In this document: in pieces, positions 1 through 5,411 of the stretch
Position numbering within the stretch: the stretch's first letter is position 1
How the letters are laid out: every line of letters begins with the position of its first letter
Assembly (NCBI GenBank): GCA_036000545.1
Contig: DASYVD010000030.1
Coordinates: forward strand, 1 to 11,932
Origin: DASYVD01 sp036000545
GTDB taxonomy: Bacteria; Actinomycetota; UBA4738; CALAEC01
Reading direction: 5' to 3'
Length of the DNA stretch: 11,932 nucleotides
Position numbers and translations under genes: made by a program
Notes under the pieces: model-generated
Told to the model about the DNA's origin: nothing
Database searches by the model: none
The model's input: the letters and a program-made list of their open reading frames with translations, nothing else

Positions 1-192
1 GAATACCTGGTGCTGCGGGGGCGTGCTCGTATCACTGAGGGCGGAGCACCCGAGCTGTTGCAGCGGCTGGCCCACGTGTACCTGGGCCCGGACGTGGTCT
101 TCCCCGCGATGCCGAACCCGCCCCCCGGCTTCGTCACCCGGATCGAGGTGGAGAAGGTCGGGGGCGTCGGGTCCTGGGCCGACCGGGGCTGA
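1..192 (+). CDS. PPOX-class F420-dependent enzyme, C-terminal fragment
   Basis: The gene starts left of the window. Frame 1 is open from base 1 and ends at TGA 190-192, giving the last 63 residues. The fragment has the tail typical of the split-barrel flavin/F420-binding family (pyridoxamine 5'-phosphate oxidase fold): a strand ending in LRGRARITEGG, the helix PELLQRLAHVYLGPD, then FPAMPNPPPGFVTRIEVEKVGGVGSW. Members with this tail are usually annotated as PPOX-class F420-dependent oxidoreductases that use reduced F420 to reduce small molecules; the substrate cannot be told from the fragment. Because the cofactor-binding N-terminal part is outside the window, F420 rather than FMN is inferred from the resemblance of the tail. 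No clear intrinsic terminator follows; the next 58 bases hold no gene that I can recognise. Confidence 0.85.
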   Translation, partial: EYLVLRGRARITEGGAPELLQRLAHVYLGPDVVFPAMPNPPPGFVTRIEVEKVGGVGSWADRG

Positions 193-249
193 GGCACGCT
201 CCGTCTGGCCCCCTTAGAGCCTCCCACGGTCGGCTCGCCGCGCCCCGAG

Positions 250-297
250 TTGAATTTTCTTCACCTCGCCATCAGCTCCGATGTGAAGAAAACGCAA
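250..297. promoter_or_regulatory. AT-rich inverted repeat, candidate operator
   Basis: TTTTCTTCAC (255-264) and GTGAAGAAAA (283-292) are perfect 10-base inverted repeats separated by 18 bases. The match extends outward, past two mismatched bases, to TTG (250-252) and CAA (295-297), so the arms are 13/15 matched. A third related half-site, AAGAAATGCAA, lies at 308-318. The patch is AT-rich in otherwise GC-rich DNA and lies 65 bp upstream of the preferred start of the DUF2089-like gene. A binding site for a dimeric regulator fits best, possibly that gene's own product. A terminator for the upstream gene is less likely, since the stem is mostly A-U, the loop is 18 nt and no T-run follows. Confidence 0.5.
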
Positions 298-361
298 GTT
301 GACCTTAAAGAAATGCAAGGAGCCCGCCGATAAGTGGAGCGAGGCAAGGACTGGAGGAAGG

Positions 362-685
362 GTGGCCGAAGCGAGGGATCGACGATGGGTAGAACACCTC
401 TCCGAGGACGATCTGGCCTTCCTGAAGCGGTTCCTGCTGGCGTCGGGAACGCTGAAGGAGCTGGCCAAGCAGTACGGGGTGTCCTACCCGACGGTCCGCC
501 TGCGGCTCGACCGCCTGATCCAGAAGGTCGAGGTGTTCGAGGACCACGAGCAGGCCGGGCCACTCGAGCAGCGGCTGCGGTCCCTGTACGCCGACGGGAG
601 GCTGGACGACGAGACCTTCCGTCTGTTGCTGGAAGCTCATCGAAACGAGGAGGTGGCACGTGAAGCGCAAGATGGCACTGGCTAG
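362..685 (+). CDS. DUF2089-like helix-turn-helix protein
   Basis: A predicted small cytoplasmic DNA-binding protein of 107 aa. The core runs from WVEHLSEDDLAFLKRF to LKELAKQYGVSYPTVRLRLDRLIQKV (about residues 9-55), a helix-turn-helix whose recognition helix is VSYPTVRLRLDRL. This pattern is characteristic of the DUF2089 family. DUF2089 proteins often begin with a Cys-rich zinc ribbon, which is absent here. The C-terminal 45 residues form an acidic, helical tail of the kind seen in short members. GTG 362 is preferred because GGAGG lies at 353-357 just before it and because it begins shortly before the conserved Trp. The in-frame TTG at 299 would add 21 residues without an obvious Shine-Dalgarno. 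The gene overlaps the next by 26 bases, implying one transcript and coupled translation. Its regulatory target is unknown; autoregulation through the repeats at 250-318 is my inference. Confidence 0.75.
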   Translation: MAEARDRRWVEHLSEDDLAFLKRFLLASGTLKELAKQYGVSYPTVRLRLDRLIQKVEVFEDHEQAGPLEQRLRSLYADGRLDDETFRLLLEAHRNEEVAREAQDGTG

Positions 686-1007
686 TCTGCTCGCCGGGCT
701 GGCTCTGCTCTGGACGCGGCCGGCGTGGGCCGGTCAGCCGGTGGTGGAGATCGACTGGAGCCAAACGGCCCCTACTTCGGGCCGCGTGGTAGGCGACGCC
801 GTGGTGGTGAGTGCCGGCCAGCGGGGCGGAGTCTTCCCGCTGACGGCCGTCGAGGGGCCTGCGGTCGGCGGCGATGGGTACGCGATCGTGGGCGAGGTCC
901 AGTACTCGGGTGTGGTGGGCCGCGCCTATCTGGAGATGTGGAGCGTCTTCTCCGATGGGAGCCGGTACTTCGGACCCTCGACGACGAGGGGCCGTTGGCG
1001 GCAATGA
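660..1007 (+). CDS. Exported membrane-anchored protein, N-terminal part, frameshifted
   Basis: Starts at GTG 660 with AGGAGG six bases upstream (648-653), inside the end of the DUF2089-like gene. Residues 1-24 form a signal peptide (MKRK, a hydrophobic stretch, then AWA before GQPVVEIDW). The following domain (VVEIDWSQ, then GDGYAIVGEVQYSGVVGRAYLEMWSVFSDGSRYF) looks like an extracytoplasmic beta-rich domain. After Phe-104 (codon 969-971) the frame yields a short non-conserved tail (GPSTTRGRWRQ) and stops at 1007. Re-reading base 971 in the -1 frame gives RTLDDEGPLAAMKGASDWRPFELPF, which joins the domain smoothly and runs through the next entry. I therefore read 660-1492 as one gene with a lost base, probably a C, near 971. 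From memory, relatives of this protein carry a continuous YLEMW...F...GP...DWRPF segment and sit next to DUF2089-like genes; I cannot check that here. Function unknown. Confidence 0.65.
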   Translation: MKRKMALASLLAGLALLWTRPAWAGQPVVEIDWSQTAPTSGRVVGDAVVVSAGQRGGVFPLTAVEGPAVGGDGYAIVGEVQYSGVVGRAYLEMWSVFSDGSRYFGPSTTRGRWRQ

Positions 1008-1492
1008 AAGGCGCGTCGGACTGGCGGCCGTTCGAGCTGCCGTTCTACCTGCAGGACGCCGCTCCGCCGGACCGGTTGGAGATCAACGTGGTGCTTCCGA
1101 GTGCCGGTGAGATCCGGGTGGGACCCCTCCAGGTGGTTCCCGTTGGGCCCGAATCGGGCACGGGATGGTGGTCTGACCGGACGGCCGGCCTGCTCGGCGG
1201 GATCGCCGGAAGCGTGCTCGGGCTGCTCGGAGCGACGCTTGGACTGCTGGTCTCACGGCGCCGGGCCCGCGGGTTCGTCGTCGGAACCACGATTGCCTTC
1301 GGCATCCTCGGCGCAGGGCTGATCATCGCTGGGGCGGTCGCGGTCGCGGTGTCGCAGCCGTACGCGGTGTGGTACCCACTCCTCCTGTTGGGCGGCCTGC
1401 TCATGATGATGTCGTTCGTTCTCCGGCTGATAGCCCGCCGCGCATATACCGATGCCGAGTTGCGCCGGATGCGGGCCATGAATCAAGCCTGA
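1004..1492 (+). CDS. Exported membrane-anchored protein, C-terminal part with TM helices
   Basis: This frame carries the rest of the protein begun at 660. It can be called alone from ATG 1004, whose last two bases form part of the upstream TGA (ATGA overlap), giving 162 aa. Conserved-looking coding sequence in this frame extends upstream to about 971 (RTLDDEGPLAA), which argues against ATG 1004 being the natural start. Content: end of the extracytoplasmic domain (SDWRPFELPFYL, INVVLPSAGEIRVGPLQVV), then WW and three predicted membrane helices: AGLLGGIAGSVLGLLGATLGLLV, GFVVGTTIAFGILGAGLIIAGAVAVAV and VWYPLLLLGGLLMMMSFVLRL. A short basic tail (RRAYTDAELRRMRAMNQA) follows. Together with the N-terminal part it would make a protein of about 277 aa with an outside domain held by C-terminal helices. 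True two-gene coupling through ATGA is the alternative. Confidence 0.6.
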   Translation: MKGASDWRPFELPFYLQDAAPPDRLEINVVLPSAGEIRVGPLQVVPVGPESGTGWWSDRTAGLLGGIAGSVLGLLGATLGLLVSRRRARGFVVGTTIAFGILGAGLIIAGAVAVAVSQPYAVWYPLLLLGGLLMMMSFVLRLIARRAYTDAELRRMRAMNQA

Positions 1493-1509
1493 TCCCCGCT
1501 ATCGGGCCG

Positions 1510-1541
1510 AGCGCCGGAATACGTGGCGCTGATGCTAGGTT
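1510..1541 (+). promoter_or_regulatory. Possible pirin promoter with short inverted repeat
   Basis: AGCGCC (1510-1515) and GGCGCT (1525-1530) form a 6-bp inverted repeat with a 9-base loop. TAGGTT (1536-1541), a TAnnnT-type -10, ends 10 bases before the pirin ATG at 1552. No Shine-Dalgarno is evident before that ATG, so a nearly leaderless transcript is possible. The repeat could equally be a weak stem ending the upstream operon. Short motifs in GC-rich DNA arise by chance, so confidence is low. Confidence 0.25.
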
Positions 1542-1551
1542 CGAACGAGCG

Positions 1552-2550
1552 ATGCCGGCCATCCGCCCGGAAGACGCCCTGAGGCTGACGAAACTGCCGA
1601 GGCCCAACCCGGCAGGCTCCGTGGAACGGCCCGTGCTCGGCGTGCTCGACGCGCCGACCTTCCTCGAGGGAGAGGGATTCCAGGTCCGGCGAGCCACCGC
1701 GGCCCTGGACCTGCGGCTCACCGATCCCTTCCTGCTCCTCGACCATCTGGGGGCGGTCGAGTACGCGCCCGGAGAGGCCAAGGGCGCGCCCGACCACCCG
1801 CACCGCGGGTTCGAGACCGTCACCTACATCATGGACGGAGAGCTCGTCCATCGGGACTCGAACGGAGGCGGAGGGATCATCACGGACGGCAAGACTCAGT
1901 GGATGACCGCCGGGGCCGGCATCGTTCACTCCGAGATGCCGTCCGAGCGGATCGTCACGGGCGGGGGGCTGTTCCACGGCACCCAGCTATGGGTGAATCT
2001 GCCGAAAGAGCTCAAGTGGACGTCTGCCCGGTATCAGGACATCGAGGCCGGGCAGGTCTCGCTCCTCTCCACTCATGACGGCGGGGCGGTCGTTCGGGTC
2101 ATCGCCGGCGATCTCTCCGGGCACGAGGGCCCGGGCGTCACCTGGACGCCGATCACGTACGCTCACGCCACCATCAGTGCGGGCGCTCGAGCCGAGATCC
2201 CGTGGCGCCCCGACTTCAACGCGCTCATCTACGCGCTGGCCGGCATCGGTTCGGCCGGCACGCAAGGCCGCCCATTCCGAGAGGGGCAGATGGCCGTGTT
2301 CGGGCCGGGTGACCACCTCGTCGTTGGCGCCGACGAACGGCAGGAGAGCCGGTCCTCAACCCTGGAGGTCCTCCTACTCGGCGGCCGGCCGATCGGCGAG
2401 CCGGTCGCCTGGTACGGCCCGTTCGTGATGAACACGAAGGACGAAATCATCCAGGCCGTCGAGGACTACCGGGCCGGCCGCATGGGTGTGATCCCCCCTG
2501 AGTGGGCCAGGACGAAGTTCGAGAAGGAATCCCACCCCCCTGAGTTCTAG
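1552..2550 (+). CDS. Pirin family protein
   Basis: A 332-aa bicupin of the pirin family (COG1741). The N-terminal cupin carries the hallmark DHPHRGFETVTYIMDGELVHRDS and WMTAGAGIVHSEMP segments. The expected metal ligands are His-82, His-84, His-126 and Glu-128, all present, so iron (or another metal) binding and a quercetinase-like or regulatory role are plausible. Pirins range from quercetin dioxygenases to partners that control central metabolism, and sequence alone does not decide between these. The C-terminal half (from about residue 190) is the Pirin_C cupin; the last 50 residues (WYGPFVMNTKDEIIQAVEDYRAGRMGVIPPEW) are also typical. ATG 1552 is the first plausible start: upstream sequence in this frame back to 1369 is the out-of-frame shadow of the membrane-protein gene. 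The gene converges with the aquaporin gene across 22 bases. Confidence 0.93.
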   Translation: MPAIRPEDALRLTKLPRPNPAGSVERPVLGVLDAPTFLEGEGFQVRRATAALDLRLTDPFLLLDHLGAVEYAPGEAKGAPDHPHRGFETVTYIMDGELVHRDSNGGGGIITDGKTQWMTAGAGIVHSEMPSERIVTGGGLFHGTQLWVNLPKELKWTSARYQDIEAGQVSLLSTHDGGAVVRVIAGDLSGHEGPGVTWTPITYAHATISAGARAEIPWRPDFNALIYALAGIGSAGTQGRPFREGQMAVFGPGDHLVVGADERQESRSSTLEVLLLGGRPIGEPVAWYGPFVMNTKDEIIQAVEDYRAGRMGVIPPEWARTKFEKESHPPEF

Positions 2551-2569
2551 CCCCCCGCGGTAGCCTGGC

Positions 2570-2586
2570 GCCTCAGTCGCTGAGGC
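2570..2586. terminator. Hairpin between convergent pirin and aquaporin genes
   Basis: GCCTCAG (2570-2576) and CTGAGGC (2580-2586) form a perfect 7-bp stem with a TCG loop, 20 bases past the pirin stop. The stem overlaps the aquaporin stop codon (complement of 2573-2575) and so its last codons. No T-run follows on either strand, which is common for GC-rich genomes. It could act on both converging transcripts. Confidence 0.45.
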
Positions 2587-3334
2587 CTTCCTCGTGGGTC
2601 GCCTCCACCGGCACCTTGCTCGGCGGCTGGCCGACGCGCTCGCGCAACCATAGAAAGGCCGACCAGTAGAGGCCTGCGGCGATCACACCTCCGCTGATGG
2701 GGCCGGCGAAGTACACCCAGATCTCACTGAGATCCCCGGTTGCGAGGGCGGGGCCCAGCGACCGCGCCGGGTTCATGCTCGCCCCAGTGAGAGGTCCTCC
2801 CATAAGGATGTCGAAGACCAGCACCAGGCCGATGGTGAGGCCCGCCGTCTTCGCAAAGGGGCCTCGGTCGTCGACCGCCGTGCCGAAGACCGCGATCACG
2901 AGGAAGAATGTGAGGATAGCCTCCACGACGAACGCTCGCGTCTCGGTCATGCCGAGACTCACGTTGACCGTGGTGTTGCCCAGGCTCTCACCCGCCCCAG
3001 GAGGGTTCCAGAGCTGTTCGGGCAGAACCCACTTCAGGGCGAAAGCTGCAACGATCCCCGCCACGAGCTGCGTGGCGACGTAGAGGACCGCCCGCGGCGT
3101 AGTGATCTTGCGCACCACCCAGACTCCCAGCGTCACCGCGGGATTGAAGTGGGCACCGGAGAAATGCGCGAGCACCGACACCATGACGGCCAGAACGACC
3201 CCATGGGCGAGGGCGACCCCAACGAGCCCGCTCCCGGAGGGTCCCGCCACGACCACCGCACCGGCGCCGATGAACACGAGGGCGAACGTCCCGATGAACT
3301 CGGCGACCAACTGCTCCTGCCACTTCTCGCTCAC
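2573..3334 (-). CDS. Aquaporin / MIP family channel, TIP-like filter
   Basis: A 253-aa inner-membrane channel of the major intrinsic protein family: six membrane helices and two half-helices with NPA boxes at residues 64-66 (AHFNPAVT) and 188-190 (GASMNPARS). Aligning by eye to E. coli AqpZ, the aromatic/arginine filter positions Phe-43, His-174, Thr-183 and Arg-189 correspond to His-44, Ile-176, Ala-185 and Arg-191. His/Ile/Ala/Arg is the combination known from some plant tonoplast intrinsic proteins, and the ILMGGPLTGASMNPARSLGPAL stretch also resembles them. TIPs pass water and often urea, ammonia or peroxide, so a broader range than AqpZ is possible; this is inference. The start is GTG 3334, with AGGAGG a few bases upstream. 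It lies 63 bp downstream of a same-strand gene and may have its own promoter there. Confidence 0.93.
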   Translation of the reverse strand: MSEKWQEQLVAEFIGTFALVFIGAGAVVVAGPSGSGLVGVALAHGVVLAVMVSVLAHFSGAHFNPAVTLGVWVVRKITTPRAVLYVATQLVAGIVAAFALKWVLPEQLWNPPGAGESLGNTTVNVSLGMTETRAFVVEAILTFFLVIAVFGTAVDDRGPFAKTAGLTIGLVLVFDILMGGPLTGASMNPARSLGPALATGDLSEIWVYFAGPISGGVIAAGLYWSAFLWLRERVGQPPSKVPVEATHEEGLSD

Positions 3335-3360
3335 CGATCCTCCTCACACTCAGGAATCCG

Positions 3361-3386
3361 AGTCTAGGCCGCGGGAACCGTGGTTC
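3361..3386 (-). promoter_or_regulatory. Candidate aquaporin promoter with palindromic operator
   Basis: On the minus strand TAGACT (complement of 3361-3366) is a TAnnnT -10 candidate, 26 bases upstream of the aquaporin GTG. A palindrome with GAACC/GGTTC arms around two bases (3375-3386) starts 8 bases beyond it, where a -35 element would lie. This fits an operator overlapping the -35 region. The regulator is unknown, and a 12-base palindrome can occur by chance. Confidence 0.35.
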
Positions 3387-3397
3387 GGGGGCCACGC

Positions 3398-3799
3398 TCA
3401 GGCCTCGGTTACCGTGCCGAGCTCCTGACGAGCCCGAGCGGTCTCACCCGCCGCCTGCTGCTCGACCCACGCTCTGATGGGCTGGTAGGCTCCCGCGGGA
3501 TCCCAGCCCCCGGCCATGGTGGCCACGAAGCGGATCCCGAGGCGCTCCTGCCTGCTGCGCACTCTGCCGGCAGCGATGAACCAGTCCAGGTCACCCGGCT
3601 CGAGCACCGTTTCGCCCGACGCGCCGAGTGGACGGGTGGAGGAGTCGTCCACGGCAACCGGCGTGGGGCGGAAGATCCGGGACAGCACGTCGCGAACCGC
3701 CGTGTTCTTCGCCTCGATGCGCGGCTGGCGGCCGTCCCACTCGACGACCCCGATAACCGTCTCGGGCGTGCGGGGCCTGAAGAACTCGGCGCGGATCAT
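3398..3799 (-). CDS. Conserved-looking hypothetical protein, 133 aa
   Basis: I do not recognise the family. The protein is soluble, without a signal peptide or membrane helix. Its N-terminal part (MIRAEFFRPRTPETVIGVVEWDGRQPRIEA) looks like beta strands. A middle segment reads VLSRIFRPTPVAVDD, and a following LEPGDLDWFIAAGRVRSRQERLGIRFVATM segment suggests a compact alpha/beta fold. The tail AYQPIRAWVEQQAAGETARARQELG is helical. ATG 3799 lies 20 bases after the stop of the NUDIX-MBL gene on the same strand, with no clear Shine-Dalgarno, so translation may depend on the upstream gene. Frame-consistent sequence further upstream is the shadow of that gene, so the start is fairly secure. The operon link suggests co-expression with the NUDIX-MBL enzyme but does not give a function. 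Confidence 0.7.
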   Translation of the reverse strand: MIRAEFFRPRTPETVIGVVEWDGRQPRIEAKNTAVRDVLSRIFRPTPVAVDDSSTRPLGASGETVLEPGDLDWFIAAGRVRSRQERLGIRFVATMAGGWDPAGAYQPIRAWVEQQAAGETARARQELGTVTEA

Positions 3800-3819
3800 T
3801 GCCGGGATCAGGATACCGC

Positions 3820-5376
3820 TCAGCGCTCGGGCCGCTCCGGACGCTCCGGCCGCTCCTGGAGCTCGGCCAGTGCGCAGCGCCTGCAGAGCCGGGAGCCGGG
3901 GGCGGCGGGCCGGCCGCACCGGATGCACTCTCGCGGCTGAACGGCCACGAACCGCTCGTCCGCGTAGCGTCCGATCCTGACGACCCGCCCTTGGCGCTCC
4001 AGCTTGATGAGGTGAGCCAGGACCGACCGGGCCGCAACCGGGAGCATCGACTCCGGGACCTCGTCCCCGTAGAGCCCAGGGACCATCTCCGCTGGCGTCC
4101 GCATTCCCTGGGCCAGCGCGGCCAGGATCTGCTCCTCGCGCCGGGCCCGATGCGCCAGATACTCGTCGAGCTTGTCCATCGCCTCGAACACCACCGGCCC
4201 GTGGCCCGGGTAGATCCGTCGAGGCTCCAGCTCGCGCATCTCGTGGAGTGATCTGATGTACGCGCTCATGTCCCCCTCGGGAGGGTCGATGACGGTCGTG
4301 CCCCGCCCGAGCACCGCGTCGCCGGTGAACAACGCTCCTTCGCTTGGAAGAAGGAACGCGACGTGATCGGGCGTGTGACCGGGCGTGTGACGCGCGGTCA
4401 GTCGAACGGCTCCCGCTTCGACCACCTGGCCGTGCGCCAGGGGACGTTGGCGAACCGAAGGCCGGTACGCAAACACTGGGGAGCCGCCAGCCTTCGCCAG
4501 CCGCGCCGCGCCGGGCGCGTGATCCGAATGGTGATGGGTGAGGACGATGGCGCCGATCGGCGCGGCGTCCGCGAGAACGGCGTCGATGTGGCGCGGGTCG
4601 TCCGGCCCGGGATCGATGACTACGGATGGGGCCCGGCCGACGATCCACGTGTTCGTGCCCTCGAGGGTGAACGGACCAGGGTTGGGCGCCAATACCCGAA
4701 CGATGGGCACCGGTTCCTCCTGTCGCTGGTCCGCGGCCAGGCCGGGCTCCGGAGGCGGCGGGACGGAGTCGGGGCGAGGCGCCTGGGGGATCCGAAGCGC
4801 CAGCACGTCCTCGACAGACCGGCACGCCGAGAGAGCCTCCAGCGTTGCCATCGTGGGCCACATGAGCGGGTCGTCATCACGGCGAGCGAGGACGTCGTCC
4901 GGGCGAGACCACCAGGCCCGGTCGGCCTCCACGCCGTCGGGCGAGGGTTCGATGCCCGCCGTGGCAGCCACCGCGAAGAACACCGCTTCGAACCGAACCG
5001 CCAGCTCCTCGGGCCCGACCCACCGGGCGATCTCGACGAGCGTCCCCGGGAGGGGGTGAGGGAAGTCCACCACGCGAATGGCCGGTCGAGGAGCCGCCCG
5101 CACGCGAAAGCCACGTGCCGTCAGGAGGAACCCGGTCTCTTCGTACAGCTCCCGTAGGGCGCATGCCCGGGCCTCCTCGTCCCCCCGGCCGAACAACCGC
5201 ACCGCGAGATCGCGGTCTCCGGGCTCCACGACTCCTCCGGGGAACACGACGAACCCGGGGACGAAGCGGTTCGGTCGGCCCCTCCTGACCATCAGGACCT
5301 CGATCCCGTCCTCCGCGGGCCGGGCGACGACCATGGTCGCCGCGGGACGGATCGCCCCGGCCTGGTTCGCACACAT
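3820..5376 (-). CDS. NUDIX hydrolase - metallo-beta-lactamase fold fusion with zinc ribbon
   Basis: A 518-aa multidomain enzyme. Residues 8-195 form a NUDIX domain of the type with an insert in the box: FPGGVVEPGD (45-54), then E(x7)RELYEETGF with Arg-75, Glu-76, Glu-79 and Glu-80 for the divalent metal. A Pro-rich linker (about 197-224) leads to a metallo-beta-lactamase domain (about 226-400) like that of LACTB2: THHHSDH (His-281, His-283, Asp-285, His-286), HTPGH (His-334), FTGDAVLG (Asp-353) and PGHG (His-392), a complete two-metal site. A winged-helix segment follows (about 405-470), as in LACTB2-type proteins, then a CxxC-x10-CxxC zinc ribbon (Cys-484, 487, 498, 501) and an RPE-repeat tail. 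NUDIX enzymes cleave nucleoside-diphosphate-linked compounds; LACTB2-like enzymes hydrolyse RNA or thioester-like substrates. The natural substrate is unknown. ATG 5376 fits the usual N-terminus. Confidence 0.9.
   Translation of the reverse strand: MCANQAGAIRPAATMVVARPAEDGIEVLMVRRGRPNRFVPGFVVFPGGVVEPGDRDLAVRLFGRGDEEARACALRELYEETGFLLTARGFRVRAAPRPAIRVVDFPHPLPGTLVEIARWVGPEELAVRFEAVFFAVAATAGIEPSPDGVEADRAWWSRPDDVLARRDDDPLMWPTMATLEALSACRSVEDVLALRIPQAPRPDSVPPPPEPGLAADQRQEEPVPIVRVLAPNPGPFTLEGTNTWIVGRAPSVVIDPGPDDPRHIDAVLADAAPIGAIVLTHHHSDHAPGAARLAKAGGSPVFAYRPSVRQRPLAHGQVVEAGAVRLTARHTPGHTPDHVAFLLPSEGALFTGDAVLGRGTTVIDPPEGDMSAYIRSLHEMRELEPRRIYPGHGPVVFEAMDKLDEYLAHRARREEQILAALAQGMRTPAEMVPGLYGDEVPESMLPVAARSVLAHLIKLERQGRVVRIGRYADERFVAVQPRECIRCGRPAAPGSRLCRRCALAELQERPERPERPER
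3823..3858 (-). repeat. Four imperfect 9-bp repeats encoding an RPE tail
   Basis: The last coding bases of the NUDIX-MBL gene are four imperfect 9-bp units (minus-strand consensus CCGGAGCG plus one variable base), encoding the ERPERPERPER end of the protein directly before the stop. Such a microrepeat can change length by slippage. The encoded tail is charged and probably disordered, and it follows the zinc ribbon. Effect on function unknown. Confidence 0.6.
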
Positions 5377-5385
5377 GTCGGCGTG

Positions 5386-5404
5386 ATTCTCGCAGGGAGA
5401 GAAT
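5386..5404. promoter_or_regulatory. Divergent intergenic region with inverted repeat
   Basis: Only 35 bases (5377-5411) separate the two divergent start codons. They hold ATTCTC (5386-5391) and GAGAAT (5399-5404), a 6-bp inverted repeat with a 7-base spacer. TATTCT on the minus strand (complement of 5400-5405) is a possible -10 for the NUDIX-MBL gene. AGGGAGA (5394-5400) is a possible ribosome binding site for the methyltransferase gene. A shared operator is possible; the methyltransferase promoter would have to lie inside the divergent gene. Confidence 0.3.
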
Positions 5405-5411
5405 AGATACC

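Noticed and set aside
261..1004. A 247-codon minus-strand frame
   Set aside because: Antisense to the DUF2089-like and membrane-protein genes; low-complexity Arg/Pro-rich translation.
965..1007. Programmed -1 frameshifting in the membrane-protein gene
   Set aside because: No slippery heptamer of the X XXY YYZ type is present near 971, so a lost base is the simpler reading.
1369..1551. Longer N-terminus for the pirin gene
   Set aside because: The extra residues are a shadow of the membrane-protein gene; pirin homology begins just after ATG 1552.
3800..4861. Minus-strand extension of the 133-aa gene to a 487-residue frame
   Set aside because: The upstream part overlaps the NUDIX-MBL gene in another frame and is rich in Arg, Gly, Pro and Ala without domain signals. 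Only the part from ATG 3799 looks like protein.
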